Source of the DNA: Cucumis sativus
Taxonomy: Eukaryota; Streptophyta; Magnoliopsida; Cucurbitales; Cucurbitaceae
Assembly (NCBI RefSeq): GCF_000004075.3
Contig: NC_026656.2
Coordinates: 13,764,001 to 13,828,000, forward strand
Direction of reading: 5' to 3'
Length of the DNA stretch: 64,000 nt
Each line of letters starts with the position of its first letter. The first letter of the stretch is position 1. The notes beneath the pieces are model-generated. The model was not told where the DNA came from. It saw only the letters and a list, made by a program, of their open reading frames with translations, and made no database searches. A program made the position numbers and the translations under genes. Positions 22,322 through 36,182 of this stretch are shown one piece after another.

Positions 22322-25300
22322 TTGAGAGATGTTATGGAAATTTCTTCTTTCTTCTTCTTGGGAATGGTCAGAATTTTGTTGCTGCTTTCTTGGTTCCGAC
22401 AATGTTGGAGCTTTGGATCATCCAATCAATCTAACAATTAGATCTTCAGATTTTTGCCTAACAAAAACATATAATTTAACTCTAAATTAGTGGGGATTCT
22501 CCCTTTTATAAACTAAAAATACTTGGCTAGATCTCGAGTTGCACTCGTCTTTGTACACTTCAATCATATGTTTTCATGTGGCGATCAAACACTATCTCTT
22601 CTTTTTCATGTTATTATTAGTATTTCTTTTCGTCCACAACAACGTAGCAATTTTTGGTACCAAAATATCATAGAATTGGGAAAATCAGAAGAAGAAAACA
22701 AACAAATGTTTCTATTATTTAATTTTCAGTGATCTAGAAAAGAATAGTAATTTACTTGATTTTTTAAAAGTTGTACTATATATTAAACATATAGTGGCAT
22801 GGTTAAAGTGGTATGAATATGTGCATGCATTACTTTAGTGGACTTATGCTACCTCCCTAAACATCAAAACAATAATATAAAACAAATTAGTAAATTGTTG
22901 AAATATTTTTTAAATTGGTTAAAGGCTTTTTGAAAAAATAGCCATATAATGTGACCAAACCATTGATAACATAATGATGCAAAGCATGAGATGAACCAAA
23001 ATTCTTGTGAGAGCTTCCACATCAAAGTAACAATGGAAAACGAAGTAGAGACTAAAACATAGAGAAGAAAACTACCTCAGTCCTCACGTGTATTCCAAAT
23101 ACAAACTTCTTTTATCATAACATGATGAATATATGAGAAAAACAGCACATTGTATGGAAAAGAAGCAAAGAAGATTAAATGACAGAGAGAGGGGGAAAGA
23201 ACCTGAAAGAAAATGAGAAACTGATCAGGTTCTTCTTCTTCTTCTTCTTCTTCAAATGGCTTTACAAGCTGCACCATTCACACAAAGAGGGATGTTATAT
23301 ATATATATATATATAGAAGGTGACAAGAGATTGGATAATATAATAAAAAAGAATATGATTTAGAATAATATATGAACAAAAGAATAAAGAAATGGGGAAA
23401 TGTGGGTTTAGGATGTTTGGTCTGGGGAATATATGAAGCATGCCAATAAAGAGTCAGAAGAAAGAAAGAAACACATTACCAAATAACTATTTTCAATGAC
23501 ACCCACGGCTACACCCACTCCCATACAACTCAAACCCACCACCTTTCTTTTTTTTAATATAAATAAATAACTATGTATTCCGACCTATACCTATTCTATA
23601 ATCTAACCCTACTCGGTGTTCAATCACAAGTCGTCACGTGAAACATTTTGTCTTAAGATTATAGATTCTTATACTTTCATATGTTTAAATTTTTAGTCTC
23701 TACCAGTGTGCACTTACAAATCTTTGTTCTACATATTACTAAGAATGAAAATGTTTTCTGTTTTTTTCCTTTTTTTTTGTTGTTGTTGAATTACAAGTTT
23801 AAATGCTTATGTAAGTTAGAAATTTTGGAGCAAAAAAAGAAAAAAAAATTAAAACTAAATTGTGATCAATAAAATCTTTGATTAACTTTTGAACATATTA
23901 TAATTGTTGTTGTGTTTTAAACTAAGGTGCACTGAATTTTGCAATAGTATATATGTGTGTGTATGTTTGAGACTAAAAAGTAAAGACAAATGAATTAATT
24001 AGTGTTTACCTAAATTTAAGCTTTGATCTCACATGGTGTCTTGATCATATTATTGTTTATTATTATTGGATGTTAATAGGGTTGTGATGTCCCTTCACAT
24101 TACAACTCTTTTTCTGAATTTTTCTTCCATCCACTTTAATTTGTTGTTCTAAACTTAAGCATATTTGAGTAAATAAAGTGTTTGCTTTGTCTTTTCTTAA
24201 AATTGTCTCACCTTCTACCTACTAAATCATATATATATATTTGTCAAATTAATTATGTAGTTTTTCTTTTTTTAAGATTCAAATTTTCAATTGTATAAGA
24301 AGTTATGACTTTCCAATATATATATATATATCTATGTTTGTAAGCGAAGGCATGATTTTAATCCCTTAACTCACAAAATTGATTGTTACTGCCTCAATTT
24401 TATAACCCTTTTGCTTACCAAACAACCATTTCATATGATATTTTGGACTTGCGAAGGCTTTGAACCTTTTATGTGCATAAATTAACAAAAGTGATGTGTT
24501 AGTATTGCATCCTAAGTTTTAGTCAAATTGCATCCAATTGTTCAAACTTATATCGTTAGTTTGATTAATTGGGAAAAACTCTTCGAAAGACAATCTCTTG
24601 ACTGGATAGTGGACCATGTCGGGAGTTATTAAAAACTCTCGACATGTGTTGTACATTTGAGAGATATTATATTACAAACTTTCAAAGAGTGTTATTTTGT
24701 ACATTGTCGGGAGATACTTACTTTCAACCGTGTATCTTAAACATAGATATTATTACAATCAAGTTTTTGTTAGCACTTCATTGTTTTGGATTTTTTTTTT
24801 CAAATTAAAATAGATGATATATGATGTATTTATATGATTTACAAAATAATGATATGATGTTTTTTAATATAGTAAAATAAACTAAAATATTTATAATTAT
24901 AATAAAATTTTACTTTCTATTACCTCTAATATAATAATAGAATATAATTTTTGTTACCTTTTCTAAATATTTCCAAAACCATCTTATCATTTGAAACAAA
25001 ATTTTGTTATTATGTGAATCAAATATAATATGTCTACAAATTAATTAATTACAAAATTTATATTTAACTTGAAAATCACACTAAATTTTATATTAAATCA
25101 AATTGTCATACACGAGTAATTCAATATAAAAAAAATTTAACAAATTTCTTTTTCAAGAGTTACCATTATTCATGGTAAGGAATTCAGTTCTTACAAACAA
25201 ATGCACAATACTCAAATACGTGTACAAAGTTGACAACGTTCAACTTAGTTTCGGATTTGTCTCAAAACTTTTAATTCCAAAAAGAATTTGATACTTTTAA

Positions 25301-28300
25301 TATATAAAAGATGCACTTATAATGGAATAAATTGTTTTTGATAAGTTCTTATTTTACCATTCAAATTGAAGAAAGAAAAAAACAAATTAAAAAAAAAACG
25401 TTAAAAGTTTTATTTATTATATTTTTTGAAGTGAGAAAGTGGTTATGAAGTCCTAAGTAATAGCTTTTTAAAGTGATTTAATTTGATGATGACGTACCAC
25501 ATTTGTGTACCTCTTGGATTACCTCAAGAGCTCAAAATCAAATCAATTAGGATTTTACAAAGAAAAAAAAACTTATATTTAACCTATTTGTTGGAGTGTA
25601 TATTTCTTCCGATAGCAAATAATATAATAACAAAATTACTAAAAGTATATCTAATAGATGATAGTAGTCTATTACTGTCTATCAACATATCTATCGGTGA
25701 TATTTTGCTATATTTGTAAATATTTTGATGTATTTGAAAACTTTATTTTTAAAATGATAATAATTAAGTGTAAAACAACGTTTGTAAAAAGTTGCAGATA
25801 TAATAAAATTCATCAGTGATAGACTCTATCAGTAATAGATTTTATGCATAATAGACTCCTATTATAGCAATATAGTTTATCACCTATTGGCTCAAGTTGG
25901 ATCTAAATTTTGTTATATCTACATTTTCTTTTTAAATTTTGCTACATGTATCCTTCATTGTTATATTTGGAATTGCATCTAATGTTTATTAAATAGTTTA
26001 ATAGAATTAATAAATTTATAATTTATTAAATTTTACTATTTCTTAATCACTACTAAAATATGTTTTAAAATTCTCGTTCATAATTATTTAAAATTAATTA
26101 ATAAACATAATGGTGGAGCTAGTGTGAGTGATCACATAAAAATGAAAGAGTAAAAGTGTAAAAATTGAAACAAAATTGAAATATGAACTACATGGAATAA
26201 AACTCAAAACTTAACAATCAAAATGCAACATTTGAACTTAAGGATCAAATTAGAAACCGAACTTAAAACATAGAACCCTTTTTCTTTTTCAAATTTGATT
26301 ATATTTTTCTTTCTCGTCAAATTTCAAATTTCAAATTTTAAACTTTTAACCTTTTAATTTTAATTTTGTATATATATAATAGATTGTTGTGGAATTATTT
26401 TTGGTTTGATACATACATATTTTTTTTAGCACTAAAATTGAACTATTTAGACAAATTAAACACATATTATTGGGAATATAAATAAAATAGATTGAAAGTT
26501 TTGGCAAATGATTGATTAAAAAAGGGGACAAATGAGAGTGTGGGGGAAGTTGTGTGTTGAATTATTGGGAAAACTAAAACCCCTTCAAATTGGAATTTTA
26601 ATATTATTAATTAATCTATAATTAAAAATATTCCATAGAGAATGAAATTATGTCAGACTCTAGGTGGGTCCCAGTGTGCACTTACAAATCAGATCCTTGT
26701 TTGTTGGCCTAATAAATTTATTTAACATATTTCAAACTCAATTTTCCAAAACCAACAAAAAAAAAAAAAAATAATACCTTAAAAGTCCATTTTTCAATTC
26801 TCATATATCAACTTAAACCTAACAAAAAGTTACATATTAATCCTAACTCATCAGGAATGCCATGATTTAAGCTTATTAACCAACTAAGAGACACCACCAG
26901 TTCAATTCCTGTAATCAATTTCAAATGTTGTAGGTCATAAAATGGAAAATAGGAATTATGATATTTGCTATAAAAGAAAGGAAATAATGATTGTAATTAT
27001 AAAGATCACATGGGAAAGAGATGAGAGTGTGAGAATATAATAATGAAAGAAAGGAAAAGAAAAGGTTAGAAGAGAAATGTATGGTTAATAGGTGAGGTGG
27101 CGGAGGAGGGAATCTCTCTCGTTTAAACAGCACGCCTTGCCGGCGAACGGACGAGCAACCGTATGGGGCGGTGGGCCCTTTGCTTTTCCCTCTTCTATTT
27201 TTTTTTAATTTAAATATATATATATATACACGTTTCATTTTATTATTGAAAAATGTCATCATACTATTTTCTAAATATTTAAAATATGTATATATAAACA
27301 ATTATGAAGTATTTATTATTGTCTCAAAATTATGATAAAAATGATTGAATAATAGAATACACTTTAAAATTGGATGCTTTCAATACCCTCTTGATCTATA
27401 CTAAATTCGTCACGATGTATGCTTTTTGTAACTACTCTTTTACAAAATCAAGACAGATTTTAAAAGCTTATAGCTATCCTTATTACTATTTTAAACAATT
27501 TGGTCGTTAAGTTTATAAACACGTTAGTTAAGAATTCAAGTAATTTACTAAACGAGATTTAAACTTTCAACTTTATATCAACCATATCATTAAACCATCA
27601 ACATAACTTTTTGTCAAATAGACTCATTGAAGAACTATGAACTTATCAAACACAATTCATATCACAAACATGCGAAACACAAAGTTAAAAGTTGGGGAAA
27701 CGTGAGTTTGAATAATAGAGAAATGGATTGATTAAAATGGTTGAAGTATTTTATAAGTATAAAAGAGGAGTGTAATTGGACAAAAAAGAGGAATGTTGTA
27801 CACATAGAGACACAGCAACACAGTTTCACATGAAAATTTGTATTCCCAATTAGCCACAAGTTTCTGCATTTTCCCTCAAATTTCACCCACGCCCACAACA
27901 CATCACAACACTACACTACACTACACACTTACTTATATCTCTCTCTCTCTCTCTATGCCTATTATTATATCTCCACTTCCTAATTATTTAACTAACTTTG
28001 ATATATTCTTGTGTTGCAAATTTACCTAACCTTCAAACACTAATTACCTCCACTAAATCATTAACTTTTAACTTTTCCCTCTCATACACTACCTTTTTCA
28101 TTACGTCTTTCATGAAAATGTTATCAACTTTATCTAAAAACTCACTTCTTCTCACATTTAAACTCATATTAAACCAAGTTAAATCAGCCAATAACAACAA
28201 ATTCAAACAAATTCACCGTTACGTAATTAACCCTTAAATTGATTAACTTGATTGTATAAAAGTAAATTTACGTAAACTTACATCAAAACTCTAGAGTTGA

Positions 28301-29174
28301 AAGAAATTAAATAAACCACTCAATCTCAATACTCAAAATTATCAATTATTACATTACAAGTATCAACATCCCGACCTAAATCTTATAGAAAGTTGTGTTC
28401 TTCCTTTCTCTATGTTAGAAAATCTTCCTAATTAAATCTTTTGTTCAACCATTAAGTAAAATGGATATTTCATAGTCAAATATTTGATAGAGTCATCTCT
28501 TTACGCTAATTATCAATACCATTTTTAAAAGTTTAACTAAAATATAAATTCAACTTAAAAGTTTTGAGTTTAGTTTCTATATGTTCCATAATGTTTCACT
28601 TTTGAAAGTTTTGAATATGTTACAAGTTTAATTTTGTTACGTGACTTTGAAAATTCTTCTCGAAGTTTTAACTTAGGTGAATACTAAAATCGACCAAACT
28701 AGACCAAATGACAAAACCGTTAGTTCGATTTGTTTTAAAATGAGAAGAACTTAAAATTAACCAAATTGAATCGAAGCAATATTATTATTGTAAAATTGAA
28801 AATTGAGTCAAGACAAACCGGAACCCAACCAAACCAAACCGAAATCCTAAACCATAGACGAAAGGGTCGAACAAAGGCGCATGAAAGGGTCAAGTCGCTG
28901 CGGCGAGGCTGAAGAAAGACGCAGGCAGCCGCGTGCAAAGGGGCAGCATCCACACGCTGAACAAACAAACCCAAAACCCCAATTCGCAGCCACAAAAATC
29001 AAAGAACAAAACCCAAATCCTCCAATCCAAAAGCAATTGGGGATTATCCGATGAAAGGCTCAAAACAATCCACGCATCGACAAATCTTTTTCCAAAACCC
29101 CAAATTCTCCAACGGGTCGCTCCCATTTTTCTTCTCCGATAACCTCACTGTAATTGGAGAACACTCTCAAGTAG
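22322..29174. other. Intergenic, 6.9 kb
   Basis: AT-rich. Contents are a (TA)n run at 23295-23315 just upstream of a GAA-rich minus-strand open stretch (23277-23200), which may be promoter/5' UTR of the gene ending at 22321. Also present are a short hairpin at 24615-24646, two GATAGA-type repeat copies (25620-25735, 25800-25945) and an isolated GC-rich block at 27085-27190. A run of (TC)n lies at 27940-27956. The last 300 bases are less AT-rich and form the promoter/leader of CGLD27. No further gene is supported. Confidence 0.55.
25620..25945. repeat. Two copies of a dispersed GATAGA/TCTATC repeat
   Basis: At 25620-25735 and 25800-25945, alternating TCTATC/GATAGA blocks (for example AGTAGTCTATTACTGTCTATC, and GATAGACTCTATCAGTAATAGA split across lines) sit between TTTGCTATATTTGTAAAT-like flanks. 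Similar copies occur at 34640-34790 and 45060-45185, so this is an interspersed family, probably a decayed inverted-repeat element. Boundaries are uncertain. Confidence 0.5.
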
Positions 29175-32100
29175 ATGCTTCGCCTTAATCTCTACTGCAC
29201 TAGTTGCTGCTCTCTGATTCGCGATAATAAAAATGTAACGACCTCTTTTCGATTTCAATTAAGGCCAAATCGGAGGCTGAATCCACGGGTTTTGGCCAAA
29301 GCCTTGAAGGATGATCAGACTGACGGCGGCGGTGGCAGATTTTCCGGCCAGAAATGGGACCCTGGCTTGGAAATTGAAGTCCCCTTTGAACAACGCCCGG
29401 TATCGAATACCCTTTCTATAATTTATTCATCATTCAATTTTATGCTTTTTCTCTTGCATATATTCAATATTCTTTTACAAATTTTGGAGATATTAAACAT
29501 TGTTTTAAACTCCTAAACATTTCTCTTGATAAAAAATTGGAGTAGGGGAAGAGTGAGCTAAGAAGCATGTATATGAGACACGGATACAGTACAAGCCATT
29601 TTTTTAAATTTAGACACTAAGGGGACGTTTATTTTGATGTATTTCACACGTAAAATTTATTAGTATTATCATACATATTTTTTCAGCCTACCCAACAAGT
29701 ATTCTATATATATATATCTAACATACTTGTTGATCTAATAAGCGATTGATACATGTCCATCAACAAAAGATTCGACAAGTGTCAAGACTAGTCGAAGTTG
29801 AAATGTCACTCCTTGTTAGAGAGTGAACAACTAAAAGTAGACTAGGTTATCTTTGGTAATTAAGTTAATAATATTCAAATCTTGATAAAGTAGTTTCATT
29901 TTTATATAATGGGTAGTTGCAAGTCTAGGCTAATTGGAAATAAATACTACAAATATAACAGTTAAAGCAATCGATTAGCGACTTGTTTATTGTGATCTAG
30001 CATAAGCATGACTATCCATTCTGTTATCAATTAAAATAATGGACATTATTAAAGCATATAAGTGATGAATGGCTTTTAAAAAGAGTACTATATTTTAACA
30101 TTTATAGTTTTTTAATAGCAAACTGCATATATACTATTATAGTTTAGCGACATCTATCTGCTCTTTTTTATTCTTAAAATCAGGCTAAGATCTAGGAAAT
30201 TGTTTGTAAAAGTTGAAATCCTCAAAATGAAAAAAAGTGGATTCAAAACTACAAGACAAGATGTCTCACAATCATGATGAAGAAAATTTGTTTAATGTAT
30301 AATTGGCAGAATGCGGTAGTGTTACATTTGCATGAGACTAATCTTTAAAAATATAGTTTTCATCTAATTCCAATAATTGTAGTAGGAAAAAATAGACTTT
30401 TGCTCTCTAAGGTTTGATTTAAGTTGCATAGGGTTATTGAGTTTTTGAACTCAACAATTTTACCCCTGAGGTTTGCTTTCGGTAGCACCTTCAGTCCCTC
30501 TATCAGGGTTTCCGTTAATTTCTAACAAAAAAGATGATGTGTATTTTTTATTTAAAAAATATTTTTTTTTATTTTTTAATGATTAAAATCAAAGAAAACA
30601 TGTTGATATATTTTCTTTTCCTCTTTTCTCCATCTTCTTCTTTTCTTCCTTCCTCTCGTGGTCTGTTGTCTGCAAACCTATTGTTGAGTTTGAGAGCTCA
30701 CCGACCCAAATGCAACCTAAACCAAACTTCAAGGATAAAAAATGTAATTTTCAAATGAAAAAAGTTGAATTACAATATACAATTTTGATCCATGGATTTT
30801 AAGTATAGTTATAAATTTGGTCTCAATAGCTTTGAATTTTCAATTTCAAAGTAATCGTTTTACTTTTGATTTAGTTTCAATTTGATCCCATAGTGATAAA
30901 ATTTCCAATTTGGTCTTATGTAAATTTAGTTAAGTCTCATAAGTCATCCCTAAATTGTGTGTTGCCTAGTTGAAAAATCCGCCTATTTCCTTCCCTCTTT
31001 ACTCTTTCCTAAATCTAAGTCTTAATATAACCCAAATTTGTCATGTAAAAAAATTTAGGTTAATGTTATAATGACAAGGACAATTGTAAAGTTTTACTGA
31101 ACTAGAACAACTAAATTGAAAATTATAAATCATAGACATCAAATAGAAACTTTGGCCAAATCATACAAATCAATTTGAAAGTAAGTCTAAATCTTGGAAC
31201 ATTTAAAATCTAAGGAACCAAATGCAATCCTATTGAATTATGATGCACAATATGTGTGGGAGTGCAGGTGAATGAATACTCATCTCTAAAAGACTCGACA
31301 TTATATTCATGGGGGGAGCTTGGAGCAGCGCCTTTCTTCCTTCGCCTTGGAGGGCTTTGGCTAGGAAGCTTCATAGTGTTAGGAATCCCTGTTGCGGCCG
31401 CAAGCTTCAATCCTTCGCGGGTACCTTACAAACTAATAGTACTGAATTTGAAAAAAGCTCGTAATTTAGCGACCCAGCTTTAATTTCTGTGCTTACACTT
31501 TTGTTTGTTTAAGGAACCTTTGCGATTTGTGCTTGCTGCTGGAATTGGAACTCTTCTCCTCGTTTCCTTGATTGTCTTGAGAATATATCTGGCAAGTTTC
31601 TTCAATATCCATTATTATAGTTCTGGTTTAGGTTAAGTCATATGAATTGAACTGGCAATGGCAGTGGAAGTTAAGGGTATTATGTACAAAAGATTAAGGG
31701 TGTGTTTAGCTTTGATTTTTAAGTGTTTTACTTGAAAAATAAGTCATTTAGCTAATTTTGACATATTGAGCTGACTCAAAATGTCTTTTTAAAAAATGCT
31801 GCAAATATGCCTGGCCTATCTGCATTGGCTTTGAGATTTAGTGGTAGTTTAACAAAATGTTAGAATGAAAGATTGTAAGTTCGAGCTTTTTGCAATTCAT
31901 TTCCTTATCCCTTTATACTGTAATCCATTTGTTGGGGTAGGGGCTTCTCTTAATTTTCAAGCTTAAGTAAAGGAAAGAATTAAACGTATGATAGCTTAGT
32001 AGCTTAAACTTTGAAAAGGTTTGAGAAGTATTAGTAGTTTTAAGCATAGATGATGGTATTGTGGTTTCAGGGTTGGAGTTATGTGGGAGATAGGCTGTTG

Positions 32101-33162
32101 TCAGCAGTAATACCTTACGAAGAGAGTGGTTGGTATGATGGCCAAATGTGGGTCAAACCACCCGAGGTAAATTCTTACCATACTTTTATTTTCTTCTCTC
32201 AACTTATCATCATGTTTAAACCCGTTTGAATAGCTGTAATCTTACTTTTTGAGGGAATTGATAGGTATGTTAATTGAGATATTATAAGGATATATTAACA
32301 ATTAGTTAGAGAGTTTGTTAGGTTTGCTGATTTTAAATAGAGTGAGTATCGAGTAGAGAAAGGCGAAGGTAGACAATTAATTCTTTGGAGTGTGAATTAG
32401 GGCTTGAGAGTACTCTCAAGATTGAGAGGTTGACGAGGGTCCACATACCGCGAACACTTGATTTATCTTTCGTTATCGTTTGTCTTTCAATATATATGAT
32501 GTCATCAGAATATACAAAATCTGTATGTATAATTAACCATAGTTTTGTTGGTAATGATAATTTAATCTTCTCAAGTTCTCATGTTGGTTGTAGGTTCTGG
32601 CTCGAGATAGATTGTTAGGATCTTACAAGGTATTTATCCATTACCAACTTAATACATCTTAGAGAAAACTTATTCTAATACAAAATACTATTTATTTATC
32701 TAAAACTTCAAGGAAAAAACAAAAACTGCAGGTTAAACCAGTGATCAACATGCTCAAACAAACTTTAGTTGGAACAGGGATTGTTCTTGTCTCAGGTGTA
32801 TTATTTTTCATATTTGCTACACCAGTAGAGGATTTTCTTCAAACCACATTTTCGTCAAACCAAAGCTTACCATCCAGCATTAATCCAGATTCAAACATCA
32901 ACAAAAAATACAATTTAAGGTAAATGGCATGACAATATCGATTGAGAGGGGTTCTTTCCATATGTTTTTCTTTGTAATTTAGAGTTTATATGTCTTTAGA
33001 AAAGACCAGTTGCTTCGGTTACCAGTTGAGGTCCTGGCCGACGATGAGCTTGCTGCGGCAGCGGCCGAGGCAGCCGACGGAAGACCGGTTTACTGTAGGG
33101 ATCGGTTTTACCGAGCATTAGCTGGGGGACAATACTGCAAATGGGAGGACTTGATCAAGTAA
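29175..33162 (+). CDS. CGLD27: CGLD27, plastid DUF1230/Ycf36-type membrane protein
   Basis: Nuclear gene for a plastid membrane protein conserved in the green lineage and diatoms, homologous to algal plastid Ycf36; in Arabidopsis it is linked to photoprotection under iron limitation. Exons 29175-29399, 31268-31420, 31514-31591, 32071-32166, 32594-32629, 32732-32919 and 33000-33162 total 939 nt, 312 aa. The Arg/Ser/Asn-rich first 45 residues look like a transit peptide. The DUF1230 core runs from FEQRPVNEYSSLKDS through LYSWGELG, GWSYVGDRLL, YEESGWYDGQMWVKP and LARDRLLGSYKVKP. Three hydrophobic segments are visible (in exon 2, in exon 3, and TLVGTGIVLVSGVLFFIFAT in exon 6). The C-terminus is Ala-rich then CKWEDLIK. 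Intron 3 has a GC donor (TG|GCAAGT at 31592). Intron 1 is 1.9 kb and repeat-rich. Confidence 0.93.
29400..31267. other. CGLD27 intron 1 (1.87 kb)
   Basis: AT-rich intron. The stretch near 30400-30530, with phrases such as TTTACCCCTGAGGTTTGC and CAGGGTTTCCGTTAATTTC, resembles dispersed plant non-coding repeats, but I cannot define termini. Nothing coding is supported. Confidence 0.5.
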
Positions 33163-36100
33163 ATACAAAGCTGGGGAAGTAATGTTGACAAAAACAACTT
33201 TGGTTTCTGTTCCAAGTAAGATCACAATCCTCCTGAAGTGTTCCATTCTACATAGTTTGCCAATTAATTGTAAGTCCTATTTTTCATTAGAATGTTCATA
33301 AGTTTTGGTTGTTATATAAGTTGATGGAAAGAGAAGTACTATTGAAGAAGTGAGCTTTGGTTTACCGTAAGCTGAATAGAATAGAAGGTTGATATACATA
33401 CAATACATAAAGTGCATTTTCTTTTAAAATTTTTCATATCATATAGATAAACATCATAACTTTGGTAAATTTAAGTATTACATTGAGTGAGAATGAGTAA
33501 CAAAGGACGATGGATTGTTTTGGTAAATTTGTAAGCAGTTGACGTTATCAAAAGGTGATGATTCATTAAAATTTCAAACATGCCCAAATTCTTACAAAAA
33601 CTCTAATATCACTCAACTTTTAAAAAATTCTCCATTTCACATTATTTATTTATCAATATTTTCTTTTGAGATATTTTCACACATCAAATTAAGTCTCAAG
33701 TTTCAAGTTTACATTAAATTTTGAATTATTTTCAACTATTTGTATTGTTCACAGTACCATTTGTAATATATATATATATATATGTCTCACCAATCCATGA
33801 TGTCAAACACTAACAAGAACAGATATTTATAGAACAAAAAGGATTTGAGGTAATATAGTTTTGTTATATTTTATAATTATTTTTACTAATTTTGTAGTTC
33901 ACAATCATTTGAAAATTTAGTAAAAGAAAATTTATAATTTAAACAAACCATATATGGGAATTTAAGTATGTGTCCTATTCTATGGATGGTTTTCTTCCCT
34001 AATTTATTGGAAAACATTAGGACTCAACTTTTCCACACAAATTCTATCTTATCATAATAAATGTCAAATCAATGAGATATTTGTCATCTCTTGAACCTTT
34101 TGTTTTTAGGATAATAATTGTTTTAAGGAAGATTGTGTTGTCATTTATAGATAAACCGTGATAAACTACTACTTGTATCTTTCAATGCATAGGTAGAAAT
34201 CTATTTGCTATATTTATAAATTTTTTGTTAATTTTGCTAGATTTGAGTTGATACAACCCTGTAATTAATGGGGTGTTTGGGGACATGACTAAGTTATTAT
34301 AGTTTGATTAGAATAATTTATGTCTAGAGTGTAGATAATTTTAGTTTGAATTATAAGTGTGTTTGGTGTGTAGACTATTTTAGTTTGGTAAGAAAATAGT
34401 AAACACCGTAGGAAAGAATTAAAAAAATAACAAATGTCAAATAATAAAAATTGTAGCAAATAATAAATACTATAGAAAATTTGGAGTTTTGAAATAGTGT
34501 TTACAGTAACTAATTAGAAACTTTTAAATAACATTTACTATAGCAAGAGGTGGTTGTTATAGTCTTAGATAATCTTTGCCATAAACTATCCTTAAGTATT
34601 GATTAATTAATATTTTTAAAGAAGTTTAAATGTAGAAAAATCTATCAATATATGATTCTATCACCAATAGACTTCTAGTAGTGATAAATTTCTATCAACG
34701 ATCTAGCCTATCATTGTATTACTACTATACTCCAAAAACTAGATTTAAATTTTGCTACATCTACAATTTTTTTTTTTTACATTTTGCTATATCATTTCGT
34801 TCGTAATAGAAAAAGAAAAGATAGCATAGAGATCGATAAATGCAACATGAGTTGCACCTTAACATTACCTCAAACTTAGATAACAACAAACTTATTAAAC
34901 TCTAAAATTTTGTGAAAAGATGATCAATAGATAGTAATGCAAACAATATCTAAGCACAATAAATCATGAGTTTCCATCAATTCAATCTAATTTGAATCTC
35001 TAATTACTTTCATTGTAATGCAAACAATATCTAAGCACAATAAGATCTAATAACAAAATAAAAAATAAAAATCCCAATTTATTTTTAACATTCGTTTGAT
35101 GATTAGTCCCACCAAAAGAATGAAAGTTGAGCCATTGAAAACAACCTTCTTGGTTGTCCAATTAGAAGCCATATGACCTTTACACAAACCCAACCCTCTA
35201 TATAATAATATATATACACTTCCTTTTTCAGCATTCAATGATCAATTGAACCACAACCACATAACAAAGTTTATAATGAAAAGCAAAGTGTGCAACCAAT
35301 CCTTTTCTCTTTTGCCATAACTATACAAACCCTTTAATCATGTTAGAGAGCACCAAAAAACTGAAATTGCTTTTCCTTACCTTCATGCTCCACTCTTCTC
35401 TTCATCCCCTTTTCATCTAAACCCTACCTCTATCCTCGAAATCTTGTTTCAAATAATTGAATTTTGGCAATTGACTCGTTAAAAGTCTATTCAAACACCT
35501 TATGTTTCGCTTATGATCGACTTAAAGTCGAAATATGACCACTGATATATGGCTCAACACCTAACCTAAGCTCATATACAAACTTGTGTCCAATAAATCA
35601 AACCTAAAAGTTGGCCACAAAACCAATTCATTCAATTCAAGTCTAAATAGTGACTTAGGAATACAAAGATATGATTAAGCATTTTTCATTTAATTAATTT
35701 TTAATTGTGTCCAAAAATAAAAAACATTGCTCCAAAATATTATTTAATATATAAATCACCACTAAACCCTACAAGAATTAGTATTATTATCATCATCTCT
35801 TAGTTTATCAAAGTCTAAATCATTCACTAAAAGTAAAACTATATTTAAAAAGAAAATCTAAAAACCATACAAATTCTTTTTTGAACATTTGATCAAAATA
35901 TATATATATATATATATATATCTTTTTATCAATAATGCTAAAATAATCCATATAGGCTTTGATATGACCCTTCATGTAACCTTTAGGCAAACTTATTCAT
36001 AGATTCTCTCTCTCTCTCACTCTCTCATCATACTTTAGTTTTCCTTTATCTTTCTCTCTCTCACACACCCAATATCCTCTTTTTTCTCATTCACACAAAC

Positions 36101-36182
36101 ACATATATAAATCTCAACCCCTTCCTCTGTTTTTTTCCAAAGAGAAAAGAAAAGATCAGAGTGAAAGTTTGCAAGTGAGGTA
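33163..36182. other. Intergenic, 3.0 kb
   Basis: AT-rich. Holds a GATAGA-type repeat (34640-34790), a perfect 29-bp direct repeat (34934-34962 and 35015-35043) and a (TA)n tract at 35899-35921. The CT-rich leader of the next gene is at 36007-36070. No gene is supported. Confidence 0.55.
34640..34790. repeat. Dispersed GATAGA/TCTATC repeat copy
   Basis: TCTATC blocks alternate with CTAGTAGTGATA and CAATAGAC phrases and end in ATTTTGCTACATCTACA and ATTTTGCTATATC. Same family as 25620-25945. Limits are approximate. Confidence 0.45.

Noticed and set aside
23077-23277. Minus-strand frame with a Glu run, 66 codons
   Set aside because: A GAA microsatellite creates the acidic run and no homology is recognised; more likely 5' UTR or promoter of the gene ending at 22321.
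23702-26690. Shared 20-base phrase CCAGTGTGCACTTACAAATC at about 23704 and 26671
   Set aside because: Single short match without extended flanking similarity or element structure.
26921-27301. 126-codon minus-strand frame across the GC-rich block
   Set aside because: Composition is low-complexity outside the block, no domain or conserved start; kept only as a finding about the GC block.
31800-31900. Possible tRNA-derived SINE in CGLD27 intron 3 (TTTAGTGGTAG then AAGTTCGAGC)
   Set aside because: Weak A and B box resemblance only; no tail, boundaries or second copy.
32260-32560. Possible copia LTR fragment in CGLD27 intron 4
   Set aside because: Phrases such as TAAATAGAGTGAG and a CTTGAGAG/CTCTCAAG pair look LTR-like, but no TG...CA ends or duplication could be placed.
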